This document shows positions 1 to 5,630 of a stretch of 5,630 bases of DNA, one piece after another (the first letter of the stretch is position 1; each line of letters begins with the position of its first letter). The position numbers were made by a program, and so were the translations under genes. The stretch is taken from positions 1 through 5,630 of the forward strand of contig JACCZO010000337.1 in NCBI GenBank assembly GCA_013695925.1, in the 5' to 3' direction. A model generated the notes under the pieces. The model ran no database searches. It was not told where the DNA came from and saw nothing but the letters and a program-made list of their open reading frames with translations. The stretch comes from Chthoniobacterales bacterium (GTDB lineage: Bacteria > Verrucomicrobiota > Verrucomicrobiia > Chthoniobacterales > UBA10450).

Positions 1-1023
<1,023 letters not shown>

Positions 1024-1045
1024 GGCGAGCGCGCGGGGGCGACCC

Positions 1046-1127
1046 TCCCATATCTCCCATATCTCCCATATCTCCCATTCGTCCCATAGCTCCCATGGGA
1101 TTTATGGGAGCAATGAGAGTTATGGTA
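1046..1127. repeat. 9-bp tandem repeat that flips into its inverted copy
   Basis: Three exact TCCCATATC units start at 1046, 1055 and 1064, followed by diverged units at 1073 (TCCCATTCG), 1082 (TCCCATAGC) and 1091 (TCCCATGGG). From 1101 the same word continues in reverse complement with the same 9-bp period: TTTATGGGA, GCAATGAGA, GTTATGGTA. The turning point is the palindrome TCCCATGGGA (1091-1100). The array lies between two convergent stop codons, so it is probably non-coding. Because all units share TCCCAT, the two halves can pair in several registers. CRISPR is excluded because the units are contiguous and have no spacers. Confidence 0.85.
1082..1118. other. Hairpin in the convergent gap, possible transcription barrier
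   Basis: GCTCCCAT (1089-1096) pairs perfectly with ATGGGAGC (1104-1111) around a 7-nt loop. After an A-A mismatch the stem continues with CAT (1085-1087) against ATG (1113-1115). It is near-symmetric, so it would fold in transcripts from either convergent gene and could act as a shared terminator or 3'-end stabiliser. No T-run follows on either strand, so a classical Rho-independent terminator is not supported. Confidence 0.5.
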
Positions 1128-1134
1128 TGCGCCG

Positions 1135-1143
1135 TCGTTAGGC
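1135..1143 (+). repeat. TCGTTAGGC word, site 2 (intergenic)
   Basis: Exact copy of the 9-mer in the aminopeptidase/TPR convergent gap, just after the inverted 9-bp array. It sits inside a small inverted repeat, CGTCG (1133-1137) and CGACG (1143-1147). This is the only copy clearly outside genes and gene ends. Confidence 0.7.
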
Positions 1144-1204
1144 GACGCGACCGGGCGTGGCCTCGCAGAGCGATCAAACCGCCCCAATGAAAGATGACAA
1201 GTTT

Positions 1205-3058
1205 TTAATTATTCGGCCGTTGCCTCGACGACGGGGTCGGGCTCACGCGCGCTGCGGGCCGAGCTGTTGCTCCGGCAGGCGCCGGCGTGGGCGTCAAAAG
1301 CGGACGTTTGAAGGGGTAGAGAAAAAAGTTCTTCACCTTGTCGCCAATGTTGTCGGGCGGCGGCGGTGACGCGGTCGGCGCTGGCGGCGGCGTGGAGGCG
1401 GGCTTGGCCGCAGCCGCCCGCTTCGTCCGGGAGGTGGTCGTCGCCGCGTCGTCTGACTTTTCTCGGGTCGATCGTTTCCGGCTCGATTTGCCGGCTTTCG
1501 AGGACGCGCTTGCTTCTCGCTCTTTCTTGGCGCGCTTCTCCGCGCGGGCCGCTTTTTTGGACCTTGGCGAGACTTTCCGCTCCGGGGCCGGCGTCGCTTC
1601 GGACTTTGCGACCTCCTTTTTGCTCTCGCCAGGCGATGGTGAAACTTCCGCGACAGCTTCCTCGGGCGTGGCGGTCGCCTCTGGGGTGGGTTCTGGTTTT
1701 GGAGGGGAATTCTGCACCAGCACGGGTGCCGGACTGGCAGATGATGTTGTCGCCTGGGTTTTCGTCCAACCCAAGTCCGCGAAGGGCGCGGAAAAGGCGC
1801 GGTTCAAGTCCGCCGCATAAAGATTGCCCGCATTGGCCACCCAGTTCCTGCCCTGTTTGGGATTGCCATGCTGAAAAGCCCAGGCCGCCTGCGCGTAATA
1901 GAGCGCCGGCGAGTCATCCATCATCTTGAATTCGTCCATCGCCTTCTGGGCCGCGCCTTCATGGCCTTCCAGCAAAAGCGTCAGGAAAATCTGGTAACGA
2001 ATGAGCTGCGCCCGGCGTTCTTCCTTCGCCCCGGAAAACGCGCCTTGGAGCGCCTCCAGCTCTTTGCGGGCGGTAACGTAATCTTTCCGGGCGAAAGGCA
2101 CCCGCGCCATGTTGTAACGGGCGGAGAGAAGCTCCGGATCGGCCGCGAGCGCATTGCGCAGGGCCGTTTCCGCTTCGTCGATCTTCCCCTCCTCGAGCAA
2201 AATCTCGCCCCGCAGATTGTAGGTGACCGCCTGCTGCGGGGCGCTTGCGTCAACTTTAGCGAGCAACTGCCGGGCAACGTCGAAATCGCGCTGTCGAAAA
2301 GCCCGCTCCGCCCGCGCCAGGTCGGCCTGCGCTTGCGCGACCCTTTCCGCCGGCGAGCTGACCTCGAGCGCGACCAGGGTTGCGTCCTTCGGCTTCGGCA
2401 ACCATCCGACCTCGTAGAACGACTCCGCGAAAAGCTTGTTCAGTTGGGCCGAGTATTCCTTTTCCGCCGTCGCCATCCAAGACTTCGCTTCCGCCCGGTC
2501 CTTGCGGCGCAGGGCAACGGCGGCTTTCGTGTAATAAAGCGCCGGGCTTTCCACCGAGCCCTGCAGTTTTTCCATGACCGGCGCGGCCAGCTTGTCCTTT
2601 CCCTCCAGCAGACAGGTGAGGAGGATCTTGAATTCAATCAGGTCGCGGGTCGCCGCGTCCATGTGTTCGTTAGGCTGAGCGGCCAGCTGGCGGAAGCGCT
2701 TCCGTGCTTCGGTCCAGTTCCCGGCTAAAAACGGCACCTCCGCGAGGTTGAAGCGCGCTTCCCAAAAATCGGGATCGAGCACCCGCGCCTTGCGCAGCGC
2801 GGTCTCGGCACTGCGATATTCCTGCAGCCGTATGAGCGCGACCCCGCGCAGATTTTGCGCCGCCGCCAGGTCTGGCTGGCGCTCATCGATCGCGTCGATC
2901 TTCCGGAGCGCCGCGCGATAATGCCCGTTCGTGACATCCTCCGCCGCAGCCGTATACATCGCCTCGAGGTCCGGCTTTGTCGGCGCCACGTTGCTGGCCG
3001 CAAAGCCACTCACGACCAAAAAAATTATCGCGGCGCCTTCCCCTGCCCTCATTGCCAT
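1205..3058 (-). CDS. Exported TPR protein with duplicated 212-residue module and Pro/Ala/Lys-rich tail
   Basis: A 617-residue protein of unknown specific function. The N-terminus (Arg4, then hydrophobic residues 9-21) looks like a Sec signal peptide with cleavage near residues 20-25, so a periplasmic or outer-membrane-associated scaffold role is inferred. Two colinear TPR-bearing modules follow (about 35-220 and 247-432), offset by exactly 212 residues at every landmark: NLRG at 69/281, N-x-A-x-VPF at 104/316, SPALYY at 171/383, GW at 218/430. Residues 440-617 are low-complexity (Pro, Ala, Ser, Thr), with a Lys/Arg/Glu-rich stretch at 499-515 and a hydrophobic-basic patch, KVKNFFLYPFKR, at 574-585. 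The ATG at 3058 is chosen because AGG lies about nine bases upstream; Met3 (3052) is possible but has no Shine-Dalgarno. It is divergent from the Nudix gene and convergent with the aminopeptidase. The TPR call is solid; the partner is unknown. Confidence 0.88.
   Translation of the reverse strand: MAMRAGEGAAIIFLVVSGFAASNVAPTKPDLEAMYTAAAEDVTNGHYRAALRKIDAIDERQPDLAAAQNLRGVALIRLQEYRSAETALRKARVLDPDFWEARFNLAEVPFLAGNWTEARKRFRQLAAQPNEHMDAATRDLIEFKILLTCLLEGKDKLAAPVMEKLQGSVESPALYYTKAAVALRRKDRAEAKSWMATAEKEYSAQLNKLFAESFYEVGWLPKPKDATLVALEVSSPAERVAQAQADLARAERAFRQRDFDVARQLLAKVDASAPQQAVTYNLRGEILLEEGKIDEAETALRNALAADPELLSARYNMARVPFARKDYVTARKELEALQGAFSGAKEERRAQLIRYQIFLTLLLEGHEGAAQKAMDEFKMMDDSPALYYAQAAWAFQHGNPKQGRNWVANAGNLYAADLNRAFSAPFADLGWTKTQATTSSASPAPVLVQNSPPKPEPTPEATATPEEAVAEVSPSPGESKKEVAKSEATPAPERKVSPRSKKAARAEKRAKKEREASASSKAGKSSRKRSTREKSDDAATTTSRTKRAAAAKPASTPPPAPTASPPPPDNIGDKVKNFFLYPFKRPLLTPTPAPAGATARPAARVSPTPSSRQRPNN
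2667..2675 (+). repeat. TCGTTAGGC word, site 3 (inside TPR gene, template side)
   Basis: Exact 9-mer lying antisense to the TPR gene, where it is read as Pro-Asn-Glu (CCT AAC GAA) at residues 129-131. The encoded residues differ from site 1, so protein conservation does not explain the shared DNA word. Confidence 0.7.
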
Positions 3059-3110
3059 CGCATCAAACCTATGCCTCTCACTGCTGACAAGCTATAAGAC
3101 ATTGAACGAC
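3059..3110. promoter_or_regulatory. Divergent 52-bp gap with a weak -10-like box
   Basis: The starts of the TPR and Nudix genes diverge from this short gap, so both promoters must lie here or inside the neighbouring coding sequences. TATAAG at 3093-3098 resembles a -10 box for the Nudix gene, but no -35 box is recognisable at proper spacing and it would leave only a very short leader before the ATG at 3111. On the minus strand, TTGTCA (3090-3085) and TTTGAT (3067-3062) are 17 bp apart, but would place the start of transcription at or within the TPR start codon. Promoter positions are therefore unresolved. Confidence 0.25.
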
Positions 3111-3590
3111 ATGACCAACTGGACAACCTGGGAGCCGCAGGTCCGGGCCAATCTCCTCTTCATCGTCCGCGACGAAAAAATCCTGCTCATTCGCAAGAAG
3201 CGCGGCTTCGGGGCGGGCAAAATCAACGGACCGGGCGGGAAGGTCGATCCGGGCGAAACGCCGCTCCAGTCAGCCTTGCGCGAGACCTTCGAGGAACTCG
3301 GGATCAGCCCGCTCGGTACGACTCAGCAGGGCGAATTGCATTTTCAATTTTGCGACGGCTACAGCCTGCACTGCGCTGTTTTTTTGGCCCACGATTTCGC
3401 CCGCCAGCCGCGTGAGACCGAGGAGGCAGTCCCGCTCTGGACGCCCCTCGATCAAATTCCCTACGACGAAATGTGGGCGGACGACCGGTATTGGCTCCCG
3501 CTCCTCATCCGGGGCGCGCATTTCACCGGCTACTTCGAGTTCGAGGGCGAACAGCTATTGAACCGCGAGATCATCGTTAGGCAATTGTAG
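3111..3590 (+). CDS. Nudix hydrolase, MTH1 (NUDT1)-like oxidised-nucleotide diphosphatase
   Basis: A 159-residue protein predicted to hydrolyse oxidised purine nucleoside triphosphates such as 8-oxo-dGTP to the monophosphate, keeping them out of DNA. The Nudix box is complete at residues 43-65: Gly43, five residues, Glu49, seven residues, Arg57-Glu58, Glu61-Glu62, Gly64-Ile65. Beyond the box, the layout follows human MTH1 rather than E. coli MutT: KKRGFGAGKINGPGGK (29-44) and MWADDRYW (121-128) match MTH1 segments holding Phe27, Asn33, Trp117, Asp119 and Asp120, which line the oxidised-base pocket. MTH1 Trp32 is Ile38 here. Length is close to human MTH1 (156). The frame is open further upstream, but that part antisenses the TPR gene and homology begins just after this ATG; TTG at 3102 is an alternative start. 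No strong Shine-Dalgarno is seen. The stop codon falls inside the following repeat element. Confidence 0.9.
   Translation: MTNWTTWEPQVRANLLFIVRDEKILLIRKKRGFGAGKINGPGGKVDPGETPLQSALRETFEELGISPLGTTQQGELHFQFCDGYSLHCAVFLAHDFARQPRETEEAVPLWTPLDQIPYDEMWADDRYWLPLLIRGAHFTGYFEFEGEQLLNREIIVRQL
3574..3582 (+). repeat. TCGTTAGGC word, site 4 (end of Nudix gene)
   Basis: Exact 9-mer in the last codons of the Nudix gene, read across a different frame as ATC GTT AGG (Ile-Val-Arg) using the rare AGG arginine codon. It forms the left half of a 12-bp perfect inverted repeat with site 5: ATCGTTAGGCAA (3573-3584) and TTGCCTAACGAT (3711-3722). Confidence 0.7.
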
Positions 3591-3650
3591 GGCGACCGCT
3601 TCGGTTGCCCAGTTTCCGATCCAGGGCAGGCGGAGCGCCCGCCCTACAAT
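3584..3650. repeat. 67-bp folded inverted-repeat (REP/MITE-like) element
   Basis: Terminal arms ATTGTAGGGCG (3584-3594) and CGCCCTACAAT (3640-3650) are perfect 11-bp inverted repeats. Two internal hairpins compete with the outer stem: GGGCGACCG (3590-3598) with CGGTTGCCC (3602-3610) around a CTT triloop, with one G-T pair; and AGGGC-A-GGCG (3623-3632) with CGCC-C-GCCCT (3636-3645) around GAG. Each outer arm supplies a stop codon through TTGTAG: one ends the Nudix gene, the other ends the minus-strand ROK-like remnant. The position between convergent genes fits a terminator or an inserted palindromic unit. No T-tract is present and no transposase is nearby. Confidence 0.7.
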
Positions 3651-3721
3651 ATTCGTCGCACCGCCTCATCGAGCGCGAGCGCGGCGCTCCCGATCATCCC
3701 GGCGTCGGATTTGCCTAACGA
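3644..3721 (-). pseudogene. Possible C-terminal remnant of a ROK-family sugar kinase
   Basis: On the minus strand this stretch reads SLGKSDAGMIGSAALA, then a short helix-like tail DEAVRRIL and a TAG stop. The pattern L-G-x-x-(D)AG-x-I/V-G-A-A is how many ROK glucokinases end (compare LGNDAGVVGAAWIA, from memory of Bacillus GlcK). Its codons are nearly all G or C at the third position, as expected of genuine coding sequence here. The frame runs on upstream into coaX in a different register, where it stops looking like protein, so only about 25 residues of a ROK gene remain. It could instead be chance similarity in a G/C-rich gap. Confidence 0.35.
3713..3721 (-). repeat. TCGTTAGGC word, site 5 (coaX stop codon)
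   Basis: Exact 9-mer on the minus strand. The TAG inside it is the coaX stop codon (CGT TAG). It is the mate of site 4 in the 12-bp inverted repeat spanning the convergent gap, an arrangement reminiscent of paired inverted uptake sequences that serve as terminators in Neisseria and Haemophilus (analogy only). Confidence 0.7.
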
Positions 3722-4476
3722 TTTAAATTTCCAATGATCCGCAGACCTTCCAGGGTCAGGTGCGGGCGGACCGCGCCGATCTCCGGCAGCCGCGCCGCGA
3801 TCAATTGCGCATAGCCGCCGGTCGCGACCACCTGCGCCCGCCGCCGCCCGAAGGCTTCCGCGCTGATCTTCGCCAGGATTTCTTTCACCAGGCCGCGGTA
3901 ACCGAAAATCGCGCCCGACATCATGGCCGCCTTGGTCGAGCGGCCGACCGCGCGCCGCGGCTCGGCGAGCGAGAGTTTCGGGAGCAGCGCGGTGCGCTTG
4001 TAAAGATAAGTCGTCATCGCCTCGAGGCCGGGCGCGATCACGCCGCCGATGTACGAGCGCTCCGCCGAAACGACATCGAAGGTCACCGCCGTTCCAAAAT
4101 CCACCACCACCGCCGGGGTGCCGTAGAGCGCTGCGACCGCCGCCGCGTTCGCCAGCCGATCGGCTCCGATCGATTCCGGCTCGGGATAATCCACGCCTAC
4201 CCCGAGTTCGAGTTGCGCGCTCACAAACGCGAGCCGGGTTTTCCCCGCCGCCCGCCGGATGAGCGCATCTTTCTTCGGCACGACGGATGAGACGACGATC
4301 ATTTCCAAGCCGCGGTCGCGGATGAATTTCGCCAGCGCCGCGGCACTCAGGCGGGCGGTCTCGATCCGCTTCGTCGCGCCCAGCTTGTCGCGCGACGCGA
4401 AGGCCAGTTTGGTGTACGAGTTGCTGATGTCGATCAGGAGGTATTCCGGCTTTTGGTCAGGCGCGTGCCTCGGCAT
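3715..4476 (-). CDS. coaX: Type III pantothenate kinase (CoaX)
   Basis: Cytoplasmic enzyme that phosphorylates pantothenate with ATP, the first step of coenzyme A synthesis. The 253-residue product carries the ASKHA-fold motifs of the type III family in order: phosphate loop LLIDISNSYTK (13-23), GADRLANAAA (104-113) with Asp106 for pantothenate and catalysis, VVVDFGTAVTFD (123-134), YIGGVIAPG (142-150), MMSGAIFGYRG (185-195), and VVATGGYAQLI (216-226) then LTLEGL (240-245). The first loop has Ser18 where the family usually has Gly (D-x-G-N). The ATG at 4476 puts the first motif about 12 residues in; no clear Shine-Dalgarno is seen. The frame stays open upstream to 5487, but that part only mirrors hemB and is not coding. 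Type III enzymes are generally not feedback-inhibited by CoA. It is divergent from hemB and convergent with the Nudix gene. Confidence 0.95.
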   Translation of the reverse strand: MPRHAPDQKPEYLLIDISNSYTKLAFASRDKLGATKRIETARLSAAALAKFIRDRGLEMIVVSSVVPKKDALIRRAAGKTRLAFVSAQLELGVGVDYPEPESIGADRLANAAAVAALYGTPAVVVDFGTAVTFDVVSAERSYIGGVIAPGLEAMTTYLYKRTALLPKLSLAEPRRAVGRSTKAAMMSGAIFGYRGLVKEILAKISAEAFGRRRAQVVATGGYAQLIAARLPEIGAVRPHLTLEGLRIIGNLNR

Positions 4477-4662
4477 AACGAGCGCAACAAACACCGGCGC
4501 ATCCCGCGGCACAAATTTGAGGACCCGGGATCGGTGGGGCGAGACTCCGTCGAGCCGGGGGAAGGCCCACGGTCGCGGGGCAAGATTTCCTCCCAGGCTC
4601 GACCGAGTCTCGCCCCACCAAAGCTTGCCCGAGAGAAGCCGCGCGGTTAGCCTCGGCCCGTG
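4477..4662. promoter_or_regulatory. Divergent coaX/hemB intergenic region
   Basis: This must carry or adjoin the promoters of both genes. Outside the palindromic element it has only about 56 bp on the coaX side and 43 bp on the hemB side. I see no convincing -35/-10 pair in either flank. No riboswitch-like layout is evident. Confidence 0.3.
4533..4619. repeat. 87-bp long-arm inverted repeat (REP/MITE-like) between coaX and hemB
   Basis: The left arm (4533-4556) and right arm (4596-4619) are 24-bp inverted repeats with a single C-C mismatch. The outer 15 bp are perfect (GGTGGGGCGAGACTC against GAGTCTCGCCCCACC), then GTCGAGCC pairs with GGCTCGAC. GGG (4558-4560) against CCC (4592-4594) may lengthen the stem, leaving a loop of roughly 30 nt. 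It lies between two divergent starts, so it is not a terminator for either gene. It looks like a small non-coding palindromic insertion and may affect both upstream regions. No flanking target duplication is obvious. I associate similar arms with Verrucomicrobiota intergenic repeats, from memory only. Confidence 0.75.
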
Positions 4663-5630
4663 ATGAAACTGGTTCATCGCCCGCGCCGCCTCCGCCAAAC
4701 TGCCGCCCTGCGCGACCTCGTGCGCGAGACCAATCTCAGCCCGCACGACTTCATTCTCCCCCTCTTCGTCAACGAAAAGATCAGCGCCCGCCGCGCCATT
4801 AGCAGCATGCCGGGCGTCGATCAGCTCGCGCCTAACGAGGTCGCCGCCGAGGCGGCCCGCGCCGCCGCCGCCGGTTTGCAGGCCGTCCTCCTTTTCGGCA
4901 TCCCTAACGAAAAAGACGAACAGGCTTCCGGCGCCCATGCCGAGAAAGGCGTCGTCCAGCAGGCGGTCCGCGCGATCAAAAAAGAGTGCCCCGAATTGCT
5001 CGTCATTACCGACGTCTGCCTCTGCGAATATATGAGCCATGGCCATTGCGGCGTCACCCGGATCGATGGCGACCATTTCCATGTCCTGAACGACGAGAGC
5101 GTCGAGCTGCTTGTGAAAACTTCCCTCTCCCACGCCGCCGCCGGCGCCGATCTGGTCGCGCCGAGCGACATGATGGACGGCCGCATCGGCGCGATCCGCG
5201 AGGCCCTCGACGCCACCGGGTTCGACCAGACCGGGATCATGAGTTACGCCGCGAAATTCGCCTCCGCCTTTTACGGCCCGTTTCGCGAAGCAGCCGAGAG
5301 CCCGCCGCAATTTGGCGACCGGCGCGGCTACCAGATGGACCCGGCGAACGCGAACGAAGCGCTCCGCGAAGTCGCGCTCGACGTCGCGGAAGGCGCCGAC
5401 ATCATCATGGTGAAACCGGCCCTGCCCTATCTCGACATTTTGTGGCGCGTGCGCGAGCGCTTTGGCCTCACGACCGCGGTCTATCACGTCAGCGGCGAGT
5501 TCGCGATGGTCAAAGCCGCCGCCGAGAAAGGCTGGCTCGACGAACGCCAGGCCGTCCTCGAAATCATGACCGGCCTGAAGCGCGCCGGCGCCGATCTCAT
5601 CGTCACCTATTGGGCGCGGGAGCTGGCGGA
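4663..5630 (+). CDS. hemB: Delta-aminolevulinic acid dehydratase (porphobilinogen synthase), 3' partial
   Basis: Condenses two 5-aminolevulinate molecules to porphobilinogen, the first common step towards haem and other tetrapyrroles; a cytoplasmic enzyme, usually octameric. About 322 residues are visible, and E. coli HemB has 324, so only a few C-terminal residues lie beyond the window. Seen: N-terminal HRPRRLRQTAALRDLVRET; the catalytic zinc site DVCLCEYMSHGHCG with Cys119, Cys121 and Cys129; flap and active-site APSDMMDGRIGAIREAL (160-176); Lys198 in SYAAKFASAFYGP and the Schiff-base Lys251 in MVKPALPYLD; late YHVSGEFAM. The three cysteines indicate the zinc-dependent class, rather than the Asp-rich magnesium class. 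An in-frame TAG at 4648-4650 limits the start to ATG 4663 or GTG 4660. No standard Shine-Dalgarno is close. Two copies of the TCGTTAGG word lie on its template strand. Confidence 0.97.
   Translation, partial: MKLVHRPRRLRQTAALRDLVRETNLSPHDFILPLFVNEKISARRAISSMPGVDQLAPNEVAAEAARAAAAGLQAVLLFGIPNEKDEQASGAHAEKGVVQQAVRAIKKECPELLVITDVCLCEYMSHGHCGVTRIDGDHFHVLNDESVELLVKTSLSHAAAGADLVAPSDMMDGRIGAIREALDATGFDQTGIMSYAAKFASAFYGPFREAAESPPQFGDRRGYQMDPANANEALREVALDVAEGADIIMVKPALPYLDILWRVRERFGLTTAVYHVSGEFAMVKAAAEKGWLDERQAVLEIMTGLKRAGADLIVTYWARELA
4830..4838 (-). repeat. TCGTTAGGC word, site 6 (inside hemB, template side)
   Basis: Exact 9-mer on the minus strand, read in hemB as Ala-Pro-Asn-Glu (GCG CCT AAC GAG) at residues 56-59, a region that varies in the HemB family as I remember it. 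Confidence 0.7.
4902..4910 (-). repeat. TCGTTAGG word, site 7 (inside hemB, one base off the 9-mer)
   Basis: The 8-mer TCGTTAGG is exact on the minus strand; the ninth base is G instead of C. It is read in hemB as Ile-Pro-Asn-Glu (ATC CCT AAC GAA) at residues 79-82 and lies only 72 bp from site 6. Confidence 0.65.

Noticed and set aside
1046..1096. CRISPR-like repeat array
   Set aside because: Nine-base units are directly contiguous with no spacers, and no cas gene is near.
1868..2728. A 286-codon plus-strand frame and other open frames opposite the TPR gene
   Set aside because: They are shadows of the GC-rich minus-strand gene: Arg-rich translations with no recognisable motif, whereas the minus frame shows clear TPRs and a signal peptide.
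3071..3097. Eight-codon leader-like ORF (MPLTADKL) ahead of the Nudix gene
   Set aside because: Too short to judge, no Shine-Dalgarno, and no attenuator-like structure follows.
2931..3110. 60-residue N-terminal extension of the Nudix protein
   Set aside because: It overlaps the TPR gene's signal-peptide region on the opposite strand, and MTH1-like homology begins right after the ATG at 3111.
3584..3650. Classical Rho-independent terminator for the Nudix gene and coaX
   Set aside because: The stems are strong but no T-run follows on either strand, so it is listed only as a folded repeat element.
4477..5487. Upstream extension of the coaX frame, making a 590-residue fusion-like protein
   Set aside because: The extra 337 residues are the antisense of hemB plus the palindromic gap; they have no domain, and CoaX homology starts a few residues after the ATG at 4476.

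Overview
This G/C-rich window holds five protein-coding genes packed tightly in alternating orientations, with structured repeats in most of the gaps. There are two run-off genes (an M29 aminopeptidase at the left edge and hemB at the right edge) and three complete ones. No RNA gene, CRISPR array, transposase or phage gene is visible. The protein set (M29 metallo-aminopeptidase, exported TPR protein with a Pro/Ala/Lys-rich tail, MTH1-like Nudix hydrolase, type III pantothenate kinase, HemB) together with the GC-rich codons and repeat-bearing gaps suggests a free-living Gram-negative bacterium. Verrucomicrobiota is my best guess (for example a soil Chthoniobacterales-like lineage), but that is inference and no marker gene here proves it.

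Layout. Positions 1-1023 (+) hold the aminopeptidase, cut at its 5' end. Positions 1024-1204 are a convergent gap with a 9-bp tandem repeat that turns into its own inverted copy. Positions 1205-3058 (-) encode an exported TPR protein built from a 212-residue tandem duplication. A 52-bp divergent gap precedes 3111-3590 (+), a Nudix hydrolase of the MTH1 type. The convergent gap 3591-3714 holds a folded inverted-repeat element and what looks like the leftover C-terminus of a ROK-family kinase. Positions 3715-4476 (-) encode CoaX. The divergent gap 4477-4662 contains an 87-bp long-arm inverted repeat. Positions 4663-5630 (+) encode HemB, lacking only its last few residues.

How they work together. 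CoaX (first step of coenzyme A synthesis) and HemB (tetrapyrrole synthesis) are cofactor housekeeping enzymes. The Nudix protein probably cleans oxidised nucleotides, and the aminopeptidase recycles peptides. The constant strand switching means there is no multi-gene operon, and nothing here looks like a defence or mobile system.

The most unusual signal is at DNA level. The 8-mer TCGTTAGG occurs seven times in 5.6 kb (six of them as TCGTTAGGC), in genes and gaps, on both strands and in several reading frames. Every TTAGG/CCTAA pentamer I could find in the window lies inside this word. It behaves like a dispersed signal word (for example uptake-sequence-like or chromosome-organising) rather than a product of codon choice.
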